From Intrasporangium_A sp039812505 (GTDB lineage Bacteria > Actinomycetota > Actinomycetes > Actinomycetales > Dermatophilaceae), in the NCBI RefSeq assembly GCF_039812505.1, contig NZ_JBDIAQ010000023.1, positions 1-33,586 on the forward strand: DNA of 33,586 bases. Direction: 5' to 3'. Under the pieces are notes generated by a model that did no database searches, had not been told where the DNA came from, and saw only the letters and a list, made by a program, of their open reading frames with translations. Both the position numbers and the translations under genes were made by a program. Below are positions 7,510-17,371 of this stretch, piece by piece (position 1 is the stretch's first letter; each line of letters starts with the position of its first letter).

Positions 7510-9183
7510 CTACCCGCGGCTGCGGGCGGTCCGGCGGCGCACGAGGGCGGCGACCTCACGCACCTCCGGCACGTGCAGCACCGCCGCGGCCACCAGGTAG
7601 ACCACGACGAAGACCAGGCCGGACAGGCCGAGGACGACCGCGTTGCCGAAGACCCGCTGCCATGCGCTCATGTCCGACAGGTCACCGACGATCGGGGAGA
7701 CCACCGCGAACGCGCCCCCACCGAGCAGGCCCGCCGCGACGGCGGCCACGGCGATCCGGGCAGTCCCGACGAGCACCAGGCCCAGGCCCAGCCGGCCCAG
7801 CCGGCGGCGCAGCAGGACGACCCCGGTGGTCGAGCTGAGCACGTTCCCGACCGTCATCCCAGCCGCGACGATCCCGAGTGCCCACTGCGGCGGCACGAGG
7901 TAGGTCAGCCCCGCGGCGAGCGCTGTCACGCTGGTGAGGACCACCTGCATGACCAGCGGCGAGCGGCCGTCATCGAGGGCGAAGAACGTGCGGTAGCAGA
8001 GCAGGTCGATCCCGAACGGGACGATGCCGAGGACCATGACCGTGAGGGCGTAGCCGCCCAGCTCGATCGAGACGGCGTCGATCCCGGGGTTGAGCAGCGC
8101 GACCAGCGGCCGGGCGGTGACGACCATGAAGACCATGACCGGCAGGTTGGCCACCAGTGGCAGCATCAGGCCCCGCCGGAAGTCCGCGCGCAGCCGCTGG
8201 GTGTCGCCGTCGGCGGCATCGCGGGAGAGCCGCGGGAACAGTGCGGTGATGATCGAGACCGCGACGAACGCGTGCGGCAGCATGAAGATCGTGAAGGCGA
8301 CCTGGTAGAGCAGCGGCCCGCGGATGGGGTGGTCGGCGGTGCCGAACCCGGCGGCCCGGTTGAGCACCGCGGTGTTGATGAAGAAGCCGAGCTGCGAGAC
8401 GGCCAGGCCGGCGAAGGCCCACAGGGCCAGCCGGCTCACCCCGCCCAGACCCACCCCGCGCAGCCCCCATCGGGGCCGGTAGGTGAAGCCGGCCCGGCGC
8501 AGCGCGGGGACCAGCCACAGGGCCTGCGCGGCGACCGACAGGGTCGCCGTGCCGGCGAAGAGCCAGATCATGCCGCCGGTCCACGCCTCGGGCGGTCGCG
8601 GCAGGTGCTGCCCGCCGTCGTCGAGCCGGCCCGGGTCCGGGTAGAGCACCATGAAGGCGACCAGGCCCGCGATCGCGACGACGTTGGCGATGAACGGCGC
8701 CCACGCGAAGGCGCCGAAGCGGTCGCGGGCGTTCAGGATCTGCCCGAGCAGGGCGTACACCCCGTAGAAGAAGACCTGCGGCAGGCACAGCAGGGTGAAG
8801 GCCAGCGCCAGGCCGGTGAACTCCGGCCCCCGGTCGCCGCTGAGCAGCCACACGAAGAAGCCGGCACCGAGCATCACGAGGGCGGTCAGCACGAGCATGC
8901 CCGCCAGGGCCACGGTCACGACCCGGTCGGTGAACTCCTGACCGCCGTCCGGCAGCTTCATCGCCCGCGACAGGGCCGGGACCAGGACCGCGTTGAGGAT
9001 GCCGCCGGCGGCCAGCAGGTAGAGCACGTTGGGCAGGGTGTTCGCCAGCCCGAACGCGTCGCCCGCGGCCAGGGTGCCGATGATCGCGGTGGTGAGGGCG
9101 CCGCGCACGACCCCGAGGACGCGCGAGGCGAAGGAGCCGCCCACCATGACCAGGCTCGACCGGGCGAGCGACCCGTCGGCCAT
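7510..9183 (-). CDS. murJ: Lipid II flippase MurJ (MviN family)
   Basis: A 557-residue polytopic membrane protein of the MOP superfamily with about 14 hydrophobic segments. It begins with the typical SLVMVGGSFASRVLGVVRG and has LPNVLYLLAAGGILNAVLVP in the first third. MurJ moves lipid II across the cytoplasmic membrane for peptidoglycan synthesis. The protein has the plain length of the family and lacks the long C-terminal pseudokinase extension of mycobacterial MviN. It may therefore be a second MurJ paralogue. Its ATG overlaps the hemE stop by one base (TGATG on the minus strand), so translation is probably coupled to hemE. Confidence 0.9.
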   Translation of the reverse strand: MADGSLARSSLVMVGGSFASRVLGVVRGALTTAIIGTLAAGDAFGLANTLPNVLYLLAAGGILNAVLVPALSRAMKLPDGGQEFTDRVVTVALAGMLVLTALVMLGAGFFVWLLSGDRGPEFTGLALAFTLLCLPQVFFYGVYALLGQILNARDRFGAFAWAPFIANVVAIAGLVAFMVLYPDPGRLDDGGQHLPRPPEAWTGGMIWLFAGTATLSVAAQALWLVPALRRAGFTYRPRWGLRGVGLGGVSRLALWAFAGLAVSQLGFFINTAVLNRAAGFGTADHPIRGPLLYQVAFTIFMLPHAFVAVSIITALFPRLSRDAADGDTQRLRADFRRGLMLPLVANLPVMVFMVVTARPLVALLNPGIDAVSIELGGYALTVMVLGIVPFGIDLLCYRTFFALDDGRSPLVMQVVLTSVTALAAGLTYLVPPQWALGIVAAGMTVGNVLSSTTGVVLLRRRLGRLGLGLVLVGTARIAVAAVAAGLLGGGAFAVVSPIVGDLSDMSAWQRVFGNAVVLGLSGLVFVVVYLVAAAVLHVPEVREVAALVRRRTARSRG

Positions 9184-10232
9184 CAGCGGGCGGACACGTC
9201 GTGGACGAGCTCGGTGACGCGGGTCAGGACGTCGGGGTCGACGTCCGGCGGCACACCGTGGCCGAGGTTGAAGATGTGCCCCGGGACGTGCCGGCCCTCC
9301 TCGACGATGTCGACCACGGCCTCGCGCAGCACCTCCCAGGGCGCGAAGAGCAGGGCCGGGTCGAGGTTGCCCTGCACGGCGTGGCCCGGACCGATGCGCT
9401 CGCTCGCGTCCGTCAGGCTGACCCGGTAGTCCACGCCGACCACCTCGGCACCGGCCGCACCCATCAGCGCGAGCAGCTCGCCGGTGCCGACGCCGAAGTG
9501 GATCCGCGGGACGCCGAGGCCCGCCACTGCCGCGAGCGTCCGCGCCGAGTGCGGCTGGACGAACCGGGCGTAGTCCGACCGGGACAGGGCGCCCACCCAC
9601 GAGTCGAACAGCTGGACCACCCTCGCGCCGGCCTGCACCTGCACCCGCAGGAACTCCCCCGACACCTGGGCCAGCCGGTCGCACAACGCATGCCACAGGC
9701 CGGGGTCGCCGTGCATCAGGGCCTTGGTGCGGACGTGGCTGCGGGAGGGCCCGCCCTCGACCAGGTAGGACGCCAGGGTGAACGGAGCGCCGGCGAAGCC
9801 GATCAGCGGGGTGTCGCCGAGCTCGGCCACCAGCAGCCGGACCGCCTCGGTGATGTACGGGACGTGCTCGCCGGTCAGCTCGGGCACCCGGTCGAGGTCG
9901 GCCCGTGTCCGGACCGGCCGGGCCACGACCGGCCCGACACCGGCGACGACCTCGAGGTCGAGGCCCACGGCGGCGAGGGGCACCACGATGTCGCTGAACA
10001 GGATCGCGGCGTCCACCCCGTGCCGGCGCACCGGCTGCATCGTGATCTCGGTGACCAGCTCGGGGCGGGTGCAGGCCTGCAGCATGGCGGTGCCGGCCCG
10101 CAGCGCGCGGTACTCGGGAAGGGACCGGCCGGCCTGCCGCATGAACCAGACCGGAGTCCGGGTCACCGGTTCACAGCGCGCGGCGCGCAGCAGGTCGCTC
10201 GCCCGGGTGCGCGCGGGGGCGGAGGAGGGCAT
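9183..10232 (-). CDS. hemE: Uroporphyrinogen decarboxylase HemE
   Basis: A 349-residue cytoplasmic enzyme that decarboxylates the four acetate side chains of uroporphyrinogen III to give coproporphyrinogen III. The family signatures are all present: PVWFMRQAGRSLPEYR near the N-terminus (substrate-binding Arg residues), ILFSDIVVPLAAVGL (essential Asp), GFAGAPFTLASYLVEGG (Tyr), VQLFDSWVGALS, and FNLGHGVPPDVDP with the conserved His. The ATG at 10232 has AGGA at a suitable distance. The stop overlaps the murJ start. Its product feeds CgoX, encoded 2.8 kb downstream on the same strand. Confidence 0.96.
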   Translation of the reverse strand: MPSSAPARTRASDLLRAARCEPVTRTPVWFMRQAGRSLPEYRALRAGTAMLQACTRPELVTEITMQPVRRHGVDAAILFSDIVVPLAAVGLDLEVVAGVGPVVARPVRTRADLDRVPELTGEHVPYITEAVRLLVAELGDTPLIGFAGAPFTLASYLVEGGPSRSHVRTKALMHGDPGLWHALCDRLAQVSGEFLRVQVQAGARVVQLFDSWVGALSRSDYARFVQPHSARTLAAVAGLGVPRIHFGVGTGELLALMGAAGAEVVGVDYRVSLTDASERIGPGHAVQGNLDPALLFAPWEVLREAVVDIVEEGRHVPGHIFNLGHGVPPDVDPDVLTRVTELVHDVSAR

Positions 10233-10313
10233 CGCATCATCCTGCCACGCCCCACGGGCCGGGCCGAGCCACGCGCCCGGCGTGGCCTCCGGACAGAACC
10301 GAGGTGGGCGGCA

Positions 10314-10319
10314 TACCCT
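10314..10319 (+). promoter_or_regulatory. -10 box TACCCT for a leaderless DUF3000-rnd transcript
   Basis: TACCCT (TANNNT) ends 6 bases before the GTG at 10326, with no ribosome binding site between. The spacing is the same as at 90-102 and 12208-12220. Confidence 0.45.
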
Positions 10320-10325
10320 CGTCAG

Positions 10326-10910
10326 GTGCACACGAGGACGCTGCCGGGGGCGCACGACGCGGGCTTCGCGAGGGCGCTGGGTGCCCTGCGCGACGTGCAT
10401 GTCCGCCCCGAGGTGCGCCTCACGGAGGTCCCGGCCCCCAGCCGCATCGCGCCGCACGCGGTGGCCCTGACCGGCGACGTGCTCGACCCCGCCGACCCGG
10501 AGGCCGAGCTGGCCACCGGTCGCTTCGTGCTGCTCTACGACCCGTCCGTCCCCGACGCGTGGGACGGGGCCTGGCGCGTGGTCACCTTCGCGCGGGCCGA
10601 GCTCGAGCCGGAGCTGGCCACCGACCCGATGCTCGGCTCGGTCGGCTGGTCCTGGCTGATCGACGCCCTGCGCGACCGGGGGCTGGGCTGGACCGCCGAG
10701 GCCGGCACGGTCACCCGGGTCGTCAGCGAGGGCTTCGCCGGGCTCGCCGACCGGGGCGCCACCGTGGAGATGGAGATCCGCGCCTCCTGGACCCCCACCG
10801 ACGAGGCGCTGACCGAGCACCTGCGCGCCTGGGGCGACCTGCTCTGCACCATCGCCGGCATTCCTCCGCTGCCCGACGGGGTCGTCCCACTCCCGGGCCC
10901 GCGCCGGTGA
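10326..10910 (+). CDS. DUF3000 domain-containing protein
   Basis: A 194-residue actinobacterial protein of the DUF3000 family, of unknown function. Recognisable parts are FARALGALRDVHVRPEV near the N-terminus, ATGRFVLLYDPSVPDAWDG, VTFARAELEPELATDPML and the C-terminal LRAWGDLLCTIAGIPPLPDGV. No membrane segment or catalytic motif is visible. The GTG start at 10326 sits right after a -10-like box, so the message is probably leaderless. The stop overlaps the next start in GTGA, which couples it to ribonuclease D. The DUF3000-rnd pair is conserved in actinobacteria and usually sits near hemE, as it does here. Confidence 0.88.
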   Translation: MHTRTLPGAHDAGFARALGALRDVHVRPEVRLTEVPAPSRIAPHAVALTGDVLDPADPEAELATGRFVLLYDPSVPDAWDGAWRVVTFARAELEPELATDPMLGSVGWSWLIDALRDRGLGWTAEAGTVTRVVSEGFAGLADRGATVEMEIRASWTPTDEALTEHLRAWGDLLCTIAGIPPLPDGVVPLPGPRR

Positions 10911-12163
10911 GTGACACCGGGCCACCGGCGGAGCCGGCCGACGAGCTCGAGCTGCTGGCCGCACCGGCCGACGGGGTGCCCGACGTGGTGGCCGACGAGG
11001 TGGCCCTCGCCGAGGCGGCCGACGCGGTCCGCTCGGGTCACGGGCCGATCGGGCTCGATGCGGAGCGGGCCTCCGGGTACCGCTACGGCCAGCACGCCTA
11101 CCTGGTCCAGCTGCGCCGCAGCGGGGCCGGCACCTGGCTCGTCGACCCGGTCGCCTGCCCGGACCTCGGCGTGCTGGACGCGGCGATCGCCGACAGCGAG
11201 TGGATCCTGCATGCGGCGACCCAGGACCTCGTGTGCCTGGCCGAGGTCGGTCTGCACCCGCGGGTGCTCTTCGACACCGAGCTCGGCGGGCGGCTGGCGG
11301 GGCGGCCCCGGGTCGGGCTCGGCGCGATGGTCGAGCACTACCTGGGCGTGCGCCTGGCCAAGGAGCACAGCGCGGTCGACTGGAGCTCGCGGCCCCTGCC
11401 CGAGCCGTGGCTGCGGTATGCCGCCCTCGACGTCGAGGTGCTCGGCGACCTGCGTGACGCGGTGGCCGAGGACCTCGAGCGACAGGGCAAGCTCGCCTGG
11501 GCCCGGGAGGAGTTCGAGCACCTGCTGTCCTTCACCGGTCCCGAGCTGCGCGTCGACCCGTGGCGTCGCACGTCCGGGGTGCACAAGGTGCGCAGCCGGC
11601 GTGGGCTGGCCATCGTCCGGGAGCTCTGGCTCGACCGCGACGTCATCGCCCAGCGCCGCGACGTCGCCCCGGGTCGGGTGCTGCCCGACGCCGCGATCGC
11701 CGAGCTCGCGGCCGAGCACCAGCGCGACACGCGGCCACCACGCTCGGTGGGCTCCGGACAGCCGCGCCTGGCCAGGTCCATCCGCCGCAACGCGGAGGTG
11801 ATCGTCGAAGGGATCGCGGCTGCGCTCGCCCTGCCCGACGACGAGCTGCCTCCGCTGAACCTGCCCCACGTCGGTCCCCCACCCCCACGTTCCTGGGCCG
11901 ACCGCGATCCGGTGGCCGCGGCCCGGCTCGGCCGGTCCCGCGAGCTGATCGGCGCCGTCTCGGCGGAGCTGGCCGTGCCGGTCGAGAACCTGCTCACCCC
12001 GGAGCTGCTGCGCCGCTTCCTCTGGGAGGGGCCGCCGGCGCCGAGCACCGAGGAGGTCGCGCTCGCGCTGCGCGCCGCCGGCGCACGCCGGTGGCAGACC
12101 ACGCTGACCGCGCCGCTGATCGCCCGGGCCTGCGCCGAGCACCCGCAGCCACCCCGTGGATAG
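10907..12163 (+). CDS. rnd: Ribonuclease D-like 3'-5' exonuclease with HRDC domain
   Basis: A 418-residue DEDD-family 3'-5' exoribonuclease, probably for tRNA or stable-RNA 3' trimming. The exonuclease motifs are GPIGLDAERA (Asp and Glu of motif I), ILHAATQDLVCL (motif II Asp) and YAALDVEVLGDL (motif III). An HRDC domain follows at about residues 215-295, and a second helical C-terminal domain (about 330-415) completes the usual actinobacterial layout. The GTG at 10907 overlaps the DUF3000 stop by four bases. A 56-base gap separates its stop from the GTG of the HTH-MurA gene. Confidence 0.88.
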   Translation: MSDTGPPAEPADELELLAAPADGVPDVVADEVALAEAADAVRSGHGPIGLDAERASGYRYGQHAYLVQLRRSGAGTWLVDPVACPDLGVLDAAIADSEWILHAATQDLVCLAEVGLHPRVLFDTELGGRLAGRPRVGLGAMVEHYLGVRLAKEHSAVDWSSRPLPEPWLRYAALDVEVLGDLRDAVAEDLERQGKLAWAREEFEHLLSFTGPELRVDPWRRTSGVHKVRSRRGLAIVRELWLDRDVIAQRRDVAPGRVLPDAAIAELAAEHQRDTRPPRSVGSGQPRLARSIRRNAEVIVEGIAAALALPDDELPPLNLPHVGPPPPRSWADRDPVAAARLGRSRELIGAVSAELAVPVENLLTPELLRRFLWEGPPAPSTEEVALALRAAGARRWQTTLTAPLIARACAEHPQPPRG

Positions 12164-12191
12164 TGCTCGCCCGGCGTGTCGATTCGCGTTC

Positions 12192-12209
12192 TAACTCATA
12201 TATGAGATA
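12192..12209. promoter_or_regulatory. Palindromic operator candidate over the HTH-MurA promoter
   Basis: CTCATATATGAG (12195-12206) is a perfect 12-base palindrome. With TA flanks it extends to 18 bases with one mismatched pair. It is strikingly AT-rich for this genome and abuts or overlaps the presumed -10 box TACGCT (12208-12213). The next gene encodes an XRE-type helix-turn-helix domain, so autoregulation is a reasonable inference. Confidence 0.5.
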
Positions 12210-12213
12210 CGCT
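12208..12213 (+). promoter_or_regulatory. -10 box TACGCT for a leaderless HTH-MurA transcript
   Basis: TACGCT fits TANNNT and is followed by 6 bases and a GTG at 12220. There is no ribosome binding site before this GTG or before the upstream in-frame ATG at 12202, which lies inside the palindrome. The spacing equals that at three other genes in the window and decides the start. Confidence 0.45.
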
Positions 12214-12219
12214 TTGGTC

Positions 12220-13752
12220 GTGTCACATCAGCCATACCTCACTCGAATCGGCGGCCTCATCCGGGACGCCCGCCGCCACAAGGGCCTGACCCAGGCCGAG
12301 CTGGCCCACCTGCTCGGCACCTCGCAGAGCGCGGTGACCCGCATCGAGGCGGGCAAGCAGAACCTCAGCCTCGACACGCTCGCGCGGATCGGCGACGCCC
12401 TCGACTCGGAGTTCGTCTCGGTCGGCTACGCCGGTGCCCAGCACCTGCGGGTCGTCGGCGGGCGCAAGCTCACCGGGTCGATCGACGTCAAGACGTCCAA
12501 GAACGCCGCGGTCGCCCTGCTCTGTGCCGCGCTGCTGAACCGCGGGCGCACGACCCTGCGCAACCTGGCCCGGATCGAGGAGGTCAACCGGATCCTGGAG
12601 GTGCTGGCCTCCATCGGCGTGCGCACCCGGTGGCTGCCCGACAGCAGCGACCTGGAGATCGTGCCGCCGGAGCGGCTCGACCTGGCCGCCATCGACGTCG
12701 ACGCGGCCCGCCGGACCCGGACCGTCATCATGTTCCTCGGCCCGCTGCTGCACGAGTACGACAGCTTCGGCCTGCCCTACGCCGGCGGCTGTGACCTCGG
12801 CACCCGCACGGTCGAGCCGCACCTGGCGGCGCTGCGCCACTTCGGCCTGCACGTCACGGCGACCCACGGGGCATACGAGGCGACCCGCGACGCGACCGTG
12901 CGCCCGACCCGTGCCATCGTGCTGACCGAGCGGGGCGACACCGTCACCGAGAACGTCCTGATGGCCGCGGCACGCAACCCCGGCACGACGGTGATCCGCA
13001 ACGCCAGCTCGAACTACATGGTCCAGGACCTGTGCTTCTTCCTCGAGCGGCTCGGCGTGCGGATCGAGGGCATCGGCACCACGACGCTGACGGTGACCGG
13101 GGTCGACGACATCGCGGTCGACGTCGACTACTCCCCCAGCGAGGACCCCATCGAGGCCATGAGCCTGATCGCGGCCGCGGTCGTGACCGGTTCGGAGATC
13201 ACGATCCAGCGGGTCCCGATCGAGTTCATCGAGATCGAGCTGGCCACCCTGGAGGGGATGGGGATGAAGTACCGCATCTCCGAGGAGTACACCTCCGCCA
13301 ACGGCCGGACCCGGCTGGTCGACCTGACCACCATCCCGGGGCCGTTGCATGCACCGACCGACAAGATCCACCCGATGCCCTTCCCCGGGCTCAACATCGA
13401 CAACCTGCCCTTCTTCGCGCTCATCGGGGCGGTCGCGCAGGGCAGCACGATGATCCACGACTGGGTCTACGAGAACCGGGCGATCTACCTGACCGAGCTG
13501 ACCAAGCTCGGCGCCAAGGTGCAGCTGCTCGACCCGCACCGGGTCATGGTCGAGGGCCCGACGCGGTGGCGGGCCGCCGAGGTCGGCTGCCCGCCGGCGC
13601 TGCGCCCGGCGGTCGTGATCCTGCTCGCCATGCTCGCCACACCCGGGGTGTCGATGCTGCGCAACGTCTACGTGATCAACCGCGGCTACGAGGACCTCGC
13701 CGAGCGGCTGAACGCGCTCGGCGCCACGGTCGAGGTCTTTCGCGACATCTGA
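12220..13752 (+). CDS. MurA-like enolpyruvyl transferase with N-terminal XRE HTH domain
   Basis: A 510-residue fusion. Residues about 7-65 are an XRE/Cro-type helix-turn-helix (LIRDARRHKGLTQAELAHLLGTSQSAVTRIEAG). Residues about 75-510 are an EPSP-synthase-fold domain closest to UDP-N-acetylglucosamine 1-carboxyvinyltransferase. The catalytic set of MurA is retained: SKNAA (Lys94/Asn95), the loop Cys191 in AGGCDLG, an Arg in RTRTVIMFLGPLL, the Asp in NIDNLPFF, the Arg in PALRPAVV, and YVINRGYEDLAERL at the end. The active-site loop differs from classical MurA (GTRTVEPH in place of GARPVDLH). The GTG at 12220 is chosen for its leaderless promoter spacing; ATG 12202 is the alternative. The architecture is conserved among actinobacteria as a second MurA-like protein, and its real substrate is uncertain. 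Confidence 0.88.
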   Translation: MSHQPYLTRIGGLIRDARRHKGLTQAELAHLLGTSQSAVTRIEAGKQNLSLDTLARIGDALDSEFVSVGYAGAQHLRVVGGRKLTGSIDVKTSKNAAVALLCAALLNRGRTTLRNLARIEEVNRILEVLASIGVRTRWLPDSSDLEIVPPERLDLAAIDVDAARRTRTVIMFLGPLLHEYDSFGLPYAGGCDLGTRTVEPHLAALRHFGLHVTATHGAYEATRDATVRPTRAIVLTERGDTVTENVLMAAARNPGTTVIRNASSNYMVQDLCFFLERLGVRIEGIGTTTLTVTGVDDIAVDVDYSPSEDPIEAMSLIAAAVVTGSEITIQRVPIEFIEIELATLEGMGMKYRISEEYTSANGRTRLVDLTTIPGPLHAPTDKIHPMPFPGLNIDNLPFFALIGAVAQGSTMIHDWVYENRAIYLTELTKLGAKVQLLDPHRVMVEGPTRWRAAEVGCPPALRPAVVILLAMLATPGVSMLRNVYVINRGYEDLAERLNALGATVEVFRDI

Positions 13753-13825
13753 CGAGGCTCGAGCCGGCCGGCACGCCCACCGCCTGATCGCGCGATGTCG
13801 GGAGGTGGGCGCAAGAGGTGCGTCG

Positions 13826-13837
13826 TGACCGGCCCGG

Positions 13838-13840
<3 letters not shown>
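13826..13840. repeat. 15-base palindrome at the aspA stop codon
   Basis: TGACCGG and CCGGTCA flank one central C and include the aspA stop. It lies between the convergent HTH-MurA and aspA genes. A one-base spacer is too tight for a normal terminator hairpin, so its role is unclear. Confidence 0.25.
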
Positions 13841-15706
<1,866 letters not shown>

Positions 15707-15731
15707 GACGGATGTTCCTTCCGGGGTCGGA

Positions 15732-17180
15732 TCAGAAGAGCCCTGCTATGCCCAGGCCGGTCGCGACCGCGGTGACGGTGGCGACCAGGCCGGGCAGCAT
15801 GAACGAGTGGTTCAGCACGAACCGACCGATGCGGGTCGTCCCGCTCTGGTCGAAGCTGATCGCGGCGATGATCGTGCCGTAGGTGGGCAGGAAGAAGTAG
15901 CCGTTCACGGCCGGCCACATCGCCGCCAGCGCCGGCCCGCCGATACCCAGCGTGAGCCCGAGCGGCATCAGCGCCTGGGTGGTGGCCGCCTGGCTGAACA
16001 GCAGCACCGAGGCGAGGAACAGCCCGATCGCGAAGGTCCACGGGGCGGCCTTTGCCATGTCGCTCAGACCGCCGACCACGAGCTCCTCGTTGGCCGCGAT
16101 CAGGGTCTGCCCGAGCCAGGCCAGCCCGAAGATCCCGACCAGGGCGACGAACCCCGCCCGGGCCGTCGGCACCCGGGGGATCTCGTCCACGTCGACCCGG
16201 TTGACCAGGACGATCAGGGCCGCGACGGCGAGCATCGTGATCTGGATGGTGAGCGCCATACTGACCGGCTCGAGCTCGCCGGTCTTCGCGTCGGGGAAGG
16301 ACGGGCGCAGCGCCGGAACGGCGCCCAGCACGATGATCGACCCCACCGCCAGCAGGAACATCCACGCGCTGACCCGCCCGGCGGCCCGGCCCGGCTGCGG
16401 CCCGGCAGCCGGGTCCGTCGCGGACCCGCCGTCCGAGGCGGCCGCCTCGGACAGGAGGTCGTCCTCGTCCCGCGGCGCGGTCGCGAGCGCGGCGGCCGTC
16501 CCGGCGTGCGACCGCCCGAGCTCGGTCCGTCGCGGGATCGGGGCCACCAGCCCGGCCTCGACCCGCTGTCGGAAGACGGGGTCGTCGGCCAGCTCGGCAC
16601 CGCGCCGGTAGGACAGCACGGCCGCGACCACCACGCCGACGAGGGTGGCCGGCACCGCGATCAGCATGATCCGGGTCAGCGTCATCCCCTCCGGCTCGAG
16701 GATCACGATGAGCGCGGCCATCGCCGCCGAGACCGGGCTGGCGGTGATCGCCTGCTGCGAGGCGATGGTCGCGACCGCGATGGGACGCTCCGGACGGATC
16801 CCGTTGTCGTGGGCCACCTCGTGGATCACCGGCAGCAGCGGGTAGAAGATGTGACCCGTGCCGGCCCCGAAGGTGAACAGGTAGGCCACCAACGGCGCCA
16901 CGATGGTGATCTGCTGCGGATACCGTCGGATGATGCGTTCGGCCACCCCGACCAGCCAGGCCACCCCGCCGGCCGCCTCCATCGCGGCGGCCGCGCTGAT
17001 CACCGCCAGGATGATCAGCATGACGTCGATCGGTGGGGCCGCCGGCTGCTCCCGGAAGACGACGGTGAGGACCAGCACGCCCACCCCACCCCAGAGGCCC
17101 AGGGCGATGCCGCCCTTGCGGGCACCGAGGGCGATCACCGCTAGGACGACCGCGAGTTCGACGAAGAACTTCAGCTGCAT
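15732..17180 (-). CDS. DcuA/DcuB-type C4-dicarboxylate transporter
   Basis: A 482-residue membrane protein of the Dcu family (C4-dicarboxylate uptake, antiport with succinate, or aspartate uptake). It begins with a hydrophobic N-terminus (ELAVVLAVIALGARKGGIALGLWGGVG). The family-typical LFTFGAGTGHIFYPLLPVI and ATIASQQAITASPVSAAMAAL follow, with about ten or more membrane segments in total. A long hydrophilic loop (about residues 205-275, acidic and Ala/Gly-rich) splits the two halves. The ATG at 17180 has AAGAGGTG upstream; a longer in-frame start at 17246 has no support. It is the first gene of an operon with the aspartase, giving aspartate or dicarboxylate exchange coupled to deamination. 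The upstream region carries unusual repeats. Confidence 0.88.
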   Translation of the reverse strand: MQLKFFVELAVVLAVIALGARKGGIALGLWGGVGVLVLTVVFREQPAAPPIDVMLIILAVISAAAAMEAAGGVAWLVGVAERIIRRYPQQITIVAPLVAYLFTFGAGTGHIFYPLLPVIHEVAHDNGIRPERPIAVATIASQQAITASPVSAAMAALIVILEPEGMTLTRIMLIAVPATLVGVVVAAVLSYRRGAELADDPVFRQRVEAGLVAPIPRRTELGRSHAGTAAALATAPRDEDDLLSEAAASDGGSATDPAAGPQPGRAAGRVSAWMFLLAVGSIIVLGAVPALRPSFPDAKTGELEPVSMALTIQITMLAVAALIVLVNRVDVDEIPRVPTARAGFVALVGIFGLAWLGQTLIAANEELVVGGLSDMAKAAPWTFAIGLFLASVLLFSQAATTQALMPLGLTLGIGGPALAAMWPAVNGYFFLPTYGTIIAAISFDQSGTTRIGRFVLNHSFMLPGLVATVTAVATGLGIAGLF

Positions 17181-17194
17181 GATGGCACCTCTTG

Positions 17195-17300
17195 GGTACT
17201 GCAGATGATGTCTGTCTCCTGCATTCGGTACTGCTACATACCGCACAGTACTGTCACACTCACCGCACTACTACATCTTGTACTACTACATTTAGTAGTG
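17195..17300. promoter_or_regulatory. Repeat-rich control region upstream of the dcu-aspA operon
   Basis: This stretch is much more AT-rich than its surroundings and full of TACT/AGTA elements. It contains the 10-base palindrome ACAGTACTGT (17245-17254) and two direct copies of ACTACTACAT (17267-17276 and 17282-17291, 15 bases apart). A 7-base perfect inverted repeat, ACTACTA-CATT-TAGTAGT (17282-17299), and GGTACTGC twice complete it. These are likely operators for a regulator not encoded in this window. No gene lies between 17181 and 17371. Confidence 0.5.
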
Positions 17301-17371
17301 CTGAGCGGTCACACTTTGGCACACCCGGGCTTCCCTGTCCAGACGGACCGTCGAGACCTCGCCGAAGCGGC

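Noticed and set aside
7573..9429. A 618-codon rightward open frame opposite murJ
   Set aside because: Low-complexity Gln/Arg/Glu/Gly-rich shadow of murJ, with no start signal.
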